Shown one piece after another: positions 8,847 to 17,259 of a DNA stretch of 64,000 nt. The number at the start of each line of letters is the position of its first letter. Within the stretch, counting starts at the first letter, position 1. The stretch comes from Proteocatella sp041738345 (GTDB taxonomy: Bacteria > Bacillota > Clostridia > Peptostreptococcales > Filifactoraceae): positions 70,903 to 134,902 of the forward strand of contig JBGSPX010000047.1 of assembly GCA_041738345.1 (NCBI GenBank). The letters run 5' to 3'. The notes under the pieces are model-generated. The model was not told where the DNA came from, made no database searches, and saw nothing but the letters and a program-made list of their open reading frames with translations. Both the position numbers and the translations under genes were made by a program.

Positions 8847-8964
8847 ACTCCAAACAGATATTTACAGCTTTAGTAAGTACAGTATCAACCTCACCTCTGT
8901 ATGCTCCATATATTACAAAGCCAATACCTACAATCAATAAAATTAATCTAATTTTATGTTTCAT
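8830..8964 (-). CDS. Small CXXC membrane protein (CD1871A-like), 44 residues
   Basis: A 44-residue reading frame starts at an ATG behind GGAGATAAGC. It has one membrane helix (residues 5-20, IRLILLIVGIGFVIYGAY), then the invariant-looking RGEVDTVLTKAVNICLECVG with a CLEC (CXXC) motif at the C-terminus. From memory this matches the small clostridial CXXC family typified by C. difficile CD1871A. It lies between the TlpA-like lipoprotein and the NapH-like protein and overlaps the latter, so the three form one operon. The CXXC could shuttle electrons between ferredoxin clusters and the lipoprotein. The role is inferred. Confidence 0.8.
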   Translation of the reverse strand: MKHKIRLILLIVGIGFVIYGAYRGEVDTVLTKAVNICLECVGIG

Positions 8965-8976
8965 GCTTATCTCCTA

Positions 8977-9513
8977 CTATTTCGTATACGGCTTTAATAT
9001 CTCCTCATACTCTGCTTTAGTTCTTGAACCAACGATTGTTTCTAAAATTTTACCTTCTTTATCTACGATTATACTTACAGGTGCTACTTGTACCTTGATT
9101 AAAAAGTTATCTATAAACTCTTGATTTGGAATTAAATTTACATAATCTGCTCCAAGCTGATTTAACGTTTCAAATGCTTTTATTTCGCTTTCTTGTCCAT
9201 CTGCCACAATCCCTACAACATTTACTTTTTCATTTTCTTTATATATTTCCTGAAGCATAGGAATTTCTTCTACACAGGGTTTACAAAAAGTCCCCCATAT
9301 ATTAACTAAAGTATATTCTTTTTCTTCAAATATACTATTATTAACTGAGTTCTCATTGATGTCTTTGAGCTCAAAATCAACTACATATTCTATATCTCCC
9401 CAAAAATCATCAGATGAAGATTCGCCAGTTACATTATTCTCTGTACTTTGACCACAACCTGATAAAAGTCCTATACTTAAAATTAATATTAATAATCCTA
9501 TTATTTTTTTCAT
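8977..9513 (-). CDS. TlpA-like thioredoxin-fold lipoprotein
   Basis: This 178-residue protein has a lipoprotein signal peptide ending in the lipobox LSGC (lipidated Cys20), an acidic linker, and a redoxin/TlpA fold with the active-site CXXC in WGTFCKPCVEEIP and the cis-Pro loop near VQVAPVSIIVD. It is predicted to be anchored on the outer face of the membrane and to act as a thiol-disulfide reductase. It is the first gene of the cassette with the CXXC protein and ferredoxin-type membrane protein, which could supply its electrons. RBS AGGAGG is good. Confidence 0.88.
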   Translation of the reverse strand: MKKIIGLLILILSIGLLSGCGQSTENNVTGESSSDDFWGDIEYVVDFELKDINENSVNNSIFEEKEYTLVNIWGTFCKPCVEEIPMLQEIYKENEKVNVVGIVADGQESEIKAFETLNQLGADYVNLIPNQEFIDNFLIKVQVAPVSIIVDKEGKILETIVGSRTKAEYEEILKPYTK

Positions 9514-9546
9514 AACTTCCTCCTAAATAATCTATTTTCAAATTTA

Positions 9547-10299
9547 CTATTGTAATTCTAACTTTGAAATTTTATCCAATATATTTTTATAAAAATCTCT
9601 TTGTGATAAAGTATCTCTTTCTAATTCAGCTATGATACCCCCATCTTTTATAAAAAGTATTCGTTTACAATAACTAGCTACGGATGGGTCATGAGTTACC
9701 ATCATTATTGTAGTATTCTCATTTTGGTTAAGTAAGCTAAAACACTCCATAAGATCCTTTGAAGATTTTGAATCAAGGGCGCCTGTCGGTTCATCTGCAA
9801 GAATTAACTTTGGATTTGCAATAAGCGCTCTTGCCGCTGCAGCTCTTTGTTTTTGCCCTCCAGAAACCTCATATGGATATTTATCCAAAAGTTCTCTTAT
9901 ATTTAATTTATCTGCAATTTCATATATTTTCATTTCCATCTTTTTTACTTTTTGATTAGAAAACGTAAGTGGAAGTAAAATATTGTCTCTTAATGTAAGT
10001 GTATCTAGTAAATTAAAATCTTGAAACACAAATCCAAGCTCAGTTCTTCTAAATTCATTAGTTTCTTTTTCACTTAGCTTTGAGATTTCCTTACCGCCTA
10101 TTTTCACTTCGCCTTCTGTAGCACTATCTATAGTAGCTAATATATTTAAAAGCGTGCTTTTTCCAGAACCCGAAGGTCCCATAATTCCTACAAATTCACC
10201 ATTTTCCATACTAAAATCTACCCCATCAAGTGCCACATATTTATTTTTTTTTGAAATATAATCTTTTTTTAAATCTTTAATCTCTACAACAAATTCCAT
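9547..10299 (-). CDS. Bce-type ABC transporter ATP-binding protein
   Basis: The predicted protein has 250 residues from the ATG preceded by GGAGGATATT; a TTG 12 bp earlier lies inside the ribosome binding site and is rejected. Walker A (GPSGSGKST), Q-loop (FVFQDFNLLDTL), ABC signature (VSGGQKQRAAAARAL) and Walker B (LILADEPTGAL) are intact. The FNLLDTLTLRDNI phrase is characteristic of BceA/MacB-class ATPases. It follows the permease gene by 15 bp and certainly partners it. Function: driving peptide-antibiotic detoxification or sensing together with the BceB-like permease. Confidence 0.9.
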   Translation of the reverse strand: MEFVVEIKDLKKDYISKKNKYVALDGVDFSMENGEFVGIMGPSGSGKSTLLNILATIDSATEGEVKIGGKEISKLSEKETNEFRRTELGFVFQDFNLLDTLTLRDNILLPLTFSNQKVKKMEMKIYEIADKLNIRELLDKYPYEVSGGQKQRAAAARALIANPKLILADEPTGALDSKSSKDLMECFSLLNQNENTTIMMVTHDPSVASYCKRILFIKDGGIIAELERDTLSQRDFYKNILDKISKLELQ

Positions 10300-10314
10300 A
10301 ATATCCTCCAAACT

Positions 10315-12183
10315 CTAATCTTCCGTTACAATTCTTACATAGGTATTTACTGTTAATGTGTAATACAGGAAATATATAAGCATATATACGATTACACTTG
10401 TTACTATAGGTACTTTTATACTAAGTGATATAGTGTTTCCTAAAAAAGTAAGTGCTATAAGGGTATGCACTATACCAATAACTACTGGTAATATAAATAT
10501 CGCTCTTACTTGTTTCTTTATCGCAATCTTGGTATCTTTAATCGAAAATCCAATTTTATTTAGTATTTGATACCGTTTTTTATCATCTGTAGCTTCTGAA
10601 AGTTGCTTGAAATAAAGTATGCTTGCTGTTGAACTTAAAAATACAAGTCCCACAAAAATCCCTATAAACAATAGCATTGATGTAAATAGAAGTACCATTT
10701 TATCACTTTGGGAATAACTCAAATATATATCTTTTGGAAGTTCCTTTATTATCGCTTTTGTAAGTTTAGTAGCTTCCATATCATTTGTTATAGAGTACGC
10801 ATTTATATACACGGGGTTATAATTTACTTTATAAGCTTCGTATACCTCATCTGTAACCATAAAAACATAACCCATCCACATAGCATTTAGCGGCTCTATC
10901 ATTGTTCTATCTATAACTTTAAATTTATTCTTTATCTTATCCGAAGATAACTCTACGTCTTCTCCTATTTTAGAGTCTAATTCTTTTGACCCATAATTTA
11001 CAAGAATAGTTTCATTCGGTGATTTCAGCTTATACTGATAAGTAAGTCCTTTTGATTCTAAGGCTTCTTTGTACTGACTCTCTGAAATTAGATAGCCTTT
11101 TTCTAGCTTATTTAACACTACTGTTTTATTTTTAATAAGCTGGTGGTCTTCACTATTTAAAATAATTTTTTTTATTTTTTCATCTAAAGTTTTATCTTCA
11201 CTTACATAACAATATGAAAACGGACTTGTCGTTTGCACAATTTCTTTCATGTTATAATCTACACTATAAGTCACACTTATGGCAGTAAGCGCCACTGCAT
11301 TGGTAAGTGCTATTACCGCTAATAACCGTTTATTTGATTTTATTCTGTATAAAAAACTTGAAACACTTATTATATTATTTCCCTTATAATATATTTTCTT
11401 ATTTGATTTTATTCTATTGCCTACAAAACTTAAGAACGTTCCAAAAAACATAAAGGTAACTATAAGTGCTGCAAAAAATGCTATCGGTACATTTGTAGTA
11501 AAACTTTGACTGTCTTTTATGTTAAGTACCGCAAAAAACTCTACTATTATTAAAATGACTGTAATTAAAGCCCCTATTATATTTTTTACTTTACTTTCAG
11601 CTTCTACGTTTTCCGTTACTTTGTCAGAGTTAAACAAATCTATAAGCTTAAATCTATATATCATACTACTAGTGTACAAACTGCTTATAAAAAATAATAT
11701 TGAAAAGGTTAAAAATGTATTTACAAACGCTTCTAAAGACAATTGAAACCCTAACTTTAATGATAAGCCCAAGATAGATATTAGAATCCCCATCAATATT
11801 TTAGATAGTAAAAATCCTAAAATTATACCTACAATTGTTGCAAAAAATCCTAAAAATACATTTTCAAAAAATAACATTTTGGCTGTATCTGACTTTTTCA
11901 TTCCTAGAAGCGAATAAAGTCCAAGCTCTTTCTTTCGTTTTTTTATAAAAAAACTACTGAAGTAGCTTATAAATATTATAGAAAATATCAAGATAACAAA
12001 GGATGCCCCTTTAAATAACATCAATAATCTTGCGTCATCTTCCAAAAATGCACTTATCTCTTTATTAAACCAAATATTTTGAAATACAAAATATATAGCA
12101 ACATTAAATATAGACGCCATAAAATAAAGTAAATAATTTTGTATATTCATCTTTATATTTTTTTTAGCTAATTTGAATACCAT
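10315..12183 (-). CDS. BceB-like ABC transporter permease
   Basis: This 622-residue FtsX-fold permease has about ten membrane helices: four near the N-terminus (residues 15-180), further ones around 200-260 and 285-305, a large extracytoplasmic domain (about 310-500), and three at the C-terminus. That is the Bce architecture, where the large outer domain contacts bacitracin-like or lipid II-bound antibiotics and the permease signals to a small histidine kinase. The kinase and response regulator lie in the divergent operon. The actual antibiotic cannot be told from sequence. Confidence 0.88.
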   Translation of the reverse strand: MVFKLAKKNIKMNIQNYLLYFMASIFNVAIYFVFQNIWFNKEISAFLEDDARLLMLFKGASFVILIFSIIFISYFSSFFIKKRKKELGLYSLLGMKKSDTAKMLFFENVFLGFFATIVGIILGFLLSKILMGILISILGLSLKLGFQLSLEAFVNTFLTFSILFFISSLYTSSMIYRFKLIDLFNSDKVTENVEAESKVKNIIGALITVILIIVEFFAVLNIKDSQSFTTNVPIAFFAALIVTFMFFGTFLSFVGNRIKSNKKIYYKGNNIISVSSFLYRIKSNKRLLAVIALTNAVALTAISVTYSVDYNMKEIVQTTSPFSYCYVSEDKTLDEKIKKIILNSEDHQLIKNKTVVLNKLEKGYLISESQYKEALESKGLTYQYKLKSPNETILVNYGSKELDSKIGEDVELSSDKIKNKFKVIDRTMIEPLNAMWMGYVFMVTDEVYEAYKVNYNPVYINAYSITNDMEATKLTKAIIKELPKDIYLSYSQSDKMVLLFTSMLLFIGIFVGLVFLSSTASILYFKQLSEATDDKKRYQILNKIGFSIKDTKIAIKKQVRAIFILPVVIGIVHTLIALTFLGNTISLSIKVPIVTSVIVYMLIYFLYYTLTVNTYVRIVTED

Positions 12184-12262
12184 ATTGTCCTCCTAAATTT
12201 ATCTTATAATGTATTTTAGCATCTTTATAGCTTTTTTGATATTTACTAACCTTTCATCTTCC

Positions 12263-12276
12263 TTACATTTTTGTAA
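12263..12276. promoter_or_regulatory. BceR-type operator TTACA-N4-TGTAA
   Basis: TTACATTTTTGTAA is a perfect inverted repeat with 4-bp spacing and matches the TNACA-N4-TGTAA motif described for BceR-like regulators. It sits in the divergent intergenic region between the permease operon and the ATPase/two-component operon, so one site may serve both. Confidence 0.7.
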
Positions 12277-12354
12277 TATTAGAATATATTCCCAAATTTT
12301 CATTCCCATAAAAAACTAAAACCTATATAATAGATTATAAGATAGGAGAATGCT

Positions 12355-13119
12355 ATGGAAAATATACTTAAAATAGAAAAAATAGAAAAATATTATGGAA
12401 ATAAAGATAATGTAACTAAGGTGTTAAATAATATAAGCTTTTGCGTAAATAAAGGTGAATTTATTGGAATCATGGGTCCATCTGGAAGTGGTAAGACTAC
12501 ACTTTTAAACTGTATTTCTACAATAGATAATGTAAGCGGTGGTAAAATTCTACTAAATGATTCTGATATCACCAGACTAAAATCTAGTGAACTTGAAAGT
12601 TTTAGAAGAAATAAACTAGGCTTTATATTCCAAGACTTTAATTTACTTGATACTCTCAATATATACGAAAATATCGCGCTTCCACTTTCTATAAATAACA
12701 TCTCTCATCTAACCATAGATGAAAAAGTTAATTCAATTGCAGAATATCTCAATATATCCCATATTTTGAATAAATATCCATATCAAGTATCTGGAGGCGA
12801 AAAGCAAAGAGCTGCCGCAGCACGCGCTATAATAACTTCTCCACAGCTAATTTTAGCCGATGAACCTACAGGCGCACTTGATTCAAAAGCTGCTAGAATT
12901 TTACTTGAAACTCTAACCAAAATGAATCGTGAACTAAAAGCTACGGTGCTAATGGTTACTCATGATGCTTTTACTGCGAGTTATACTGATAGAATATTGA
13001 TCTTAAAGGATGGAAAAATTTTCACCGAAATAATACGAGGAAATGATACTAGAAAAGAATTTTTTGCTAAAATAATAGAGGTTGTAACCCTACTTGGAGG
13101 TGAGGATAGCTATGTATAA
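12355..13119 (+). CDS. Second Bce-type ABC ATP-binding protein
   Basis: This 254-residue ATPase has Walker A GPSGSGKTT, Q-loop FIFQDFNLLDTL, signature VSGGEKQRAAAARAI and Walker B LILADEPTGAL. It is similar in design to the ATPase of the divergent operon but differs throughout, so it is a paralogue rather than a recent copy. No permease gene accompanies it: it is followed directly by the response regulator and kinase, overlapping the former by 8 bp. It may serve the same permease, form a mixed dimer, or be left over from a second transporter. Confidence 0.88.
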   Translation: MENILKIEKIEKYYGNKDNVTKVLNNISFCVNKGEFIGIMGPSGSGKTTLLNCISTIDNVSGGKILLNDSDITRLKSSELESFRRNKLGFIFQDFNLLDTLNIYENIALPLSINNISHLTIDEKVNSIAEYLNISHILNKYPYQVSGGEKQRAAAARAIITSPQLILADEPTGALDSKAARILLETLTKMNRELKATVLMVTHDAFTASYTDRILILKDGKIFTEIIRGNDTRKEFFAKIIEVVTLLGGEDSYV

Positions 13120-13777
13120 AATAGTAATTGTAGAAGATGATATCAATATAAGAGAAGAACTTTGCAGTTTCTTGCAAAAATATGGTTATGAAGTTACTGC
13201 TCCCACTGACTTTCAAAATATTATCGATATTATTCAAAAAGAAAATGCAAATCTTATAATTTTGGACATTAATTTACCCGCATTTGATGGCTATTATATA
13301 TGCCGCGAGCTTAGAAAAACCTCTGAAGTCCCTATAATTATAGTTACTAGTAGAGATAGCGAATTGGATGAACTTATGAGTATGAATATAGGTGCGGATG
13401 ACTTTATAACCAAACCTTACAATACCCAAATTCTACTAGCTAGGATAAATTCTATTCTAAAACGAAGCTACGGCAATTTCCAAGAAGTTCTAGTTCACAG
13501 TGGAATATCTTTAAATCTTTCTAATGCTTCGTTAAGTTTTGAAAATAATAATATTGAGCTTACTAAAAATGAACTTAAGATTTTAGCTTTTTTGCTAAAA
13601 AACAAAGGGAATATTGTTTCTAGAGATTCGCTTATGGAATACCTTTGGAGCTCTGATTATTTTGTAGATGATAGTACCCTAACAGTTAATATCACTCGTT
13701 TACGAAAAAAATTAGAAGATATTGGAATAGAAAACCTTATACAAACTAAACGCGGATTGGGGTATATTATACTATGA
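13112..13777 (+). CDS. BceR-like OmpR-family response regulator
   Basis: The chosen ATG gives 221 residues; an upstream TTG overlaps the ribosome binding site GGAGGTGAGG and is unlikely. The receiver domain has EDD acidic residues and the phospho-acceptor Asp in LIILDINLPAFDG. The C-terminal winged helix starts at ELTKNELKILAFLL and ends with TKRGLGYIIL. It overlaps the ATPase stop by 8 bp and the kinase start by 4 bp (ATGA), so all three are translationally coupled. The expected target is the TTACA-N4-TGTAA site upstream. Confidence 0.92.
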   Translation: MYKIVIVEDDINIREELCSFLQKYGYEVTAPTDFQNIIDIIQKENANLIILDINLPAFDGYYICRELRKTSEVPIIIVTSRDSELDELMSMNIGADDFITKPYNTQILLARINSILKRSYGNFQEVLVHSGISLNLSNASLSFENNNIELTKNELKILAFLLKNKGNIVSRDSLMEYLWSSDYFVDDSTLTVNITRLRKKLEDIGIENLIQTKRGLGYIIL

Positions 13778-14787
13778 AGCTTATCGATATATTAAAATCA
13801 AAAGCAACCTATTTGTATATAAATCTAATCATATTTTTTATTTTGGGAATTTTTTTGAGAATGATAAATCTTTCATACACCTATATATTTCTAATCTTTT
13901 TTATATGGTTTATGCCTCTTTGCCTATATATATTGATGGAAAGTATAAAACTAAAAAACTACTTTGAAGAAACTGCACATTTAGTAGAAGAGCTTGACAA
14001 AAAATATCTATTTCCTGAGGTTCTCCCAAAATCCAAGCTTATTGAAGGTGAGTTTTTAAATGAAATAATGTCCATAGTCGGACGTGATATGTATGATAAT
14101 ATTAAATTCTATAAAGATGAGCAACAGGAATACAGAGAATATATCGAAACTTGGGTACATGAAATAAAAACTCCTATCGCTTCAATAAAAATGATTGCTG
14201 AAAACCATCAAAGCGAACCTATTTCTAAAATAAATTCCCAAGTAGATAGAATTGAAAGCTTTATTGAACAAGCCCTTTATTACGCTCGAAGTAATGAGGT
14301 TGAAAAAGACTATATTATAAAAAAGATGAAACTCTACGATTCTGTAGTAAAGGTAATAAAGCGAAATTCGAAAGATTTTATTGCAAAAAAAATAAAACTA
14401 GAACTTGAAGATTTTTCTGATATCGAGGTTTATAGTGATACTAAATGGATTGAATTCATAGTAAATCAAATTATCCAAAACGCTATAAAATATTCTCAAG
14501 ATAGTGATGCTAAAATTATAATCGAAACTCAAAATCAACCTGACTCTGTAATTCTTTTAATCTCAGATACTGGCATCGGGATTACTGAAAATGATATCTC
14601 TAGAGTGTTTGAAAAAGGCTTTACTGGTGAAAATGGCCGCCTACTTGGAAGCTCTACAGGTATAGGGCTATATCTTTGTAAGAAACTAAGCTCAAAACTT
14701 GGAATTGGAATTGATATATCTTCGAAAAAAAACATAGGTACTACAGTTAAGTTGATATTTCCGATTAACTCTTTTATTACATTCTAA
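13774..14787 (+). CDS. BceS-like intramembrane-sensing histidine kinase
   Basis: This 337-residue kinase has two closely spaced N-terminal membrane helices (about residues 12-30 and 36-54) with almost no extracellular loop, the hallmark of BceS kinases that sense through their ABC permease. The H-box reads ETWVHEIKTPIASIKM, and a complete HATPase domain follows (NQIIQNAIKYS, SDTGIGI, GSSTGIGLYLCKKL). Its partner regulator overlaps by 4 bp. Signal is probably relayed by the permease of the divergent operon. Confidence 0.92.
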   Translation: MKLIDILKSKATYLYINLIIFFILGIFLRMINLSYTYIFLIFFIWFMPLCLYILMESIKLKNYFEETAHLVEELDKKYLFPEVLPKSKLIEGEFLNEIMSIVGRDMYDNIKFYKDEQQEYREYIETWVHEIKTPIASIKMIAENHQSEPISKINSQVDRIESFIEQALYYARSNEVEKDYIIKKMKLYDSVVKVIKRNSKDFIAKKIKLELEDFSDIEVYSDTKWIEFIVNQIIQNAIKYSQDSDAKIIIETQNQPDSVILLISDTGIGITENDISRVFEKGFTGENGRLLGSSTGIGLYLCKKLSSKLGIGIDISSKKNIGTTVKLIFPINSFITF

Positions 14788-14794
14788 ACTAATA

Positions 14795-14850
14795 AAAACT
14801 TTGGTAAAGTTCCATGTAACATCCACAAGACTTTTCCAAAGTTTTATTTT
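14795..14850. terminator. Intrinsic terminator after the Bce operon
   Basis: AAAACTTTGG pairs with CCAAAGTTTT followed by ATTTT. The stem is long-looped (31 bases). It may also serve the convergent radical SAM gene. Confidence 0.65.
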
Positions 14851-14865
14851 ATAAGAAATTTAACT

Positions 14866-15720
14866 TTAAATATTCCCTAATACCACTCGCTTTAAATATT
14901 TATTTGCTATTTTTTCAGCTTCTATCATAAACCCTATGTCTGTAGCTGGAGCATCCATAAGATATTTAGGAAAATATCTTGAAAGATGAAGTGGAATATA
15001 TGGGTCTATTTCTGCAATATATTTTGCAATTTCTTCAACTTCTTCTAAATTGTCATTTTCCCCTGTAACTAGAAGCGTAGTAACTTCTACATGACAATAC
15101 TTCGACGCTAGCTTTATACTTTCTAATACTGGAGATAAGGTACCTCCGCAGATTTGCCTATAATAACTATCCTTCCAACTTTTTAAGTCTATATTTACAG
15201 CGTCCACATATGGTAATAGTGATTCAAGTGGAGCTTTATTTAAATATCCATTGGTTACAAGCACTACCGATAGATTCTTATCATAACCTTTTATATATTT
15301 AGCGCAATCATAAACATATTCATACCATATACTAGGTTCATTATAAGTGAACGCTATTCCTATATTGTTTTCAGTTTCAATTATTAGCTTTAAAAGTTCT
15401 TCTTTAGAAATAAACTGACTATCTGCCTTAAATTGAGAAATTTTATAATTTTGACAAAATTTACATGTAAAATTACATCCATAGCTCCCCACAGATAAAA
15501 TCTTGCTTCCTTGCTTAAAATATCTAAGAGGTTTCTTCGAAATAGGGTCTAATGCAATAGAAGTTACTTCTCCGTAATTTATCGTGTATAGTACACCATT
15601 TTCATTTACTCTTACTTTGCACCTGCCTGAATTTCCATTTGAAATATTGCAACTATGAGGACATAAAAGGCAGTGAATTTTATCTTTTGAAGTTTCATAA
15701 TATAACGCTTCTTTTTTCAT
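14866..15720 (-). CDS. amrS: AmmeMemoRadiSam system radical SAM enzyme
   Basis: The chosen ATG, spaced correctly behind GGATGAGG, gives 284 residues (MKKEALYYE...); an ATG 12 bp upstream is too close to the ribosome binding site. An N-terminal Cys motif (HCLLCPHSCNISNGNSGRC) precedes the radical SAM CxxxCxxC cluster motif CNFTCKFCQN. Sequence and partner identify the AmrS member of the AmmeMemoRadiSam system, related to pyruvate-formate-lyase activating enzymes. Its gene lies 16 bp after the Memo-AMMECR1 gene, in the usual pairing. The substrate and biological role of this system remain unknown. Confidence 0.9.
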   Translation of the reverse strand: MKKEALYYETSKDKIHCLLCPHSCNISNGNSGRCKVRVNENGVLYTINYGEVTSIALDPISKKPLRYFKQGSKILSVGSYGCNFTCKFCQNYKISQFKADSQFISKEELLKLIIETENNIGIAFTYNEPSIWYEYVYDCAKYIKGYDKNLSVVLVTNGYLNKAPLESLLPYVDAVNIDLKSWKDSYYRQICGGTLSPVLESIKLASKYCHVEVTTLLVTGENDNLEEVEEIAKYIAEIDPYIPLHLSRYFPKYLMDAPATDIGFMIEAEKIANKYLKRVVLGNI

Positions 15721-15736
15721 AAAATGCCTCATCCCT

Positions 15737-17137
15737 CTACTTATAACGCTTTACCTCAAATCTTAATATTTCATAAGCTTCATCTTGTGATATTCCTGCT
15801 TTTTTGAGTGCTACCGAAAGCTGCGCCTCTACGGTATCTATCCCTTCTAAATCTGGAAGAAGCACGCCTTTTTTATCCTCTGTCATAACTATTACTCCAA
15901 ATTTTAAAGGATTTAAATTTTCTTTTTCAGCAATTTCAGGTTCTCCTAATATATCCACAGAAAATACTATATCGAGTAATTCATCTTTAGAAATTCTATA
16001 AAATCTAGGGTCATGGATTCCCGCTTCAATCGCATTGTATATTATTTCATCAGCCATATTTTTTCTAGTTGGAAGTATTGTTCCAATGCAACCTCTAAGT
16101 TCTCCGTTTTTCTTTATAGAAACAAAAACTCCTCTTTTTTTAAGTCTCATTTCATCTGTGATATAATCAGGATATTCCTTTATTGCTTCTCCAGTTTCTA
16201 TATAGTGAGTCAAGCTTTCTCTCGCTAAACGTACATACGGACTTTCATCTTTTAATCTATCATTAAATTTCTCCATTCTAGAAGCCTCTAGTTTAGCAAG
16301 TTTGGACTCTGATTCCGCTTTTATTTCAAAGCTTACTACCCCATAACCTACTCCAAAAGTTCCCTCATAGCTTAAAAGCTTACCTTCAAATGTTTTGGTA
16401 TCTAGTGCCCCTAAAAGAATTAGTACTGAACGTCTTCCGCATTCTCCTGCATTTGAAACTATTTTCTCATCTATATTTATAACTCCTAATGTATCTCCTT
16501 TTTCAAGCTTTTCTAGAAATTCTTTATCAAACATTTCTCCAAACTCACTATACTTATAAGGTCCTCGGTCTTTTAGCTTATGAGACAAATCTCCACTTGC
16601 TATAAATACGGTGCTTCTACCTAGGGATTCAACCGCTTGATTTATAAGCATTCCAAATTTATATAAGTCTATATCACTAAGTGGTGCATACGTTATGTGA
16701 ATAAGCTTATAATTATTATACTTTGAATTTATAAAGTATAGTGGTACCATTGCACCATGATCCAATATCAATGAACGGTTATAATTTTTTAATAAATCAT
16801 TGGAAGCTTTTACTACCGGAATTCCATTTTTATCTGCTAGTTCATATATTTTATCAGCTAATTCCACGTCTATATCAAGCTTCATTTTTATTTCATTATG
16901 ACCAAAACTGCCTAAATCTCCCTCTATTGATGTGCCATATGCAATTGCAATAGCATCTTCAAACATTGGTCCATGAGGTGACACAATAATTATTGTTTCT
17001 GGTGATAAACCTGCAATTTCTTCTGCAACCCTATTAAGGCTTTCCCCCGTATTAAAAACTTCCTTTTCTGAACCCCGACCAACTTCAGGAATTATTATAG
17101 GAGGATGAGGCATCAAATAAAAACCCTTTACACTCAT
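15737..17137 (-). CDS. amrAB: AmmeMemoRadiSam fusion protein (Memo-AMMECR1, AmrB-AmrA)
   Basis: From the ATG behind GAAGGGAGC the protein has 466 residues. Residues 1-270 are a Memo/LigB-like dioxygenase-fold domain with putative metal ligands (MPHPPIII, VSPHGPMF, DHGAMVPL, ASGDLSHK). Residues 300-466 are an AMMECR1 domain (RGVFVSIKKNGELRGCIGT with the conserved LRGCIG, then IEAGIHDPRF). The two are often separate genes; here they are fused. Co-transcribed with the radical SAM partner. AMMECR1 may bind nucleotides or RNA and Memo a metal and redox substrate, but no reaction is established. Confidence 0.9.
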   Translation of the reverse strand: MSVKGFYLMPHPPIIIPEVGRGSEKEVFNTGESLNRVAEEIAGLSPETIIIVSPHGPMFEDAIAIAYGTSIEGDLGSFGHNEIKMKLDIDVELADKIYELADKNGIPVVKASNDLLKNYNRSLILDHGAMVPLYFINSKYNNYKLIHITYAPLSDIDLYKFGMLINQAVESLGRSTVFIASGDLSHKLKDRGPYKYSEFGEMFDKEFLEKLEKGDTLGVINIDEKIVSNAGECGRRSVLILLGALDTKTFEGKLLSYEGTFGVGYGVVSFEIKAESESKLAKLEASRMEKFNDRLKDESPYVRLARESLTHYIETGEAIKEYPDYITDEMRLKKRGVFVSIKKNGELRGCIGTILPTRKNMADEIIYNAIEAGIHDPRFYRISKDELLDIVFSVDILGEPEIAEKENLNPLKFGVIVMTEDKKGVLLPDLEGIDTVEAQLSVALKKAGISQDEAYEILRFEVKRYK

Positions 17138-17198
17138 TTTGATTGCTCCCTTCTTCGACATTTATCCCATATATACCCATATTATTACAAAATAGAAC

Positions 17199-17228
17199 AA
17201 AACAGGCCTCTATATAAAAGACCTGTTT
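17199..17228 (-). terminator. Terminator of the sorbitol operon
   Basis: AAACAGG and CCTGTTT form a 7-bp stem with a 15-base loop. On the minus strand the following tract is TTGTTCTATTTT, a modest U-run just after srlD. Confidence 0.5.
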
Positions 17229-17259
17229 CATATTTATATCTTTAATTTGTAAATAGTAA

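Noticed and set aside
13094..13111. Upstream TTG as start of the BceR-like regulator
   Set aside because: It overlaps the ribosome binding site; the ATG at 13112 is better.
12352..14787. A second permease gene for the second Bce ATPase
   Set aside because: No reading frame of permease size lies between the ATPase, regulator and kinase, which overlap each other.
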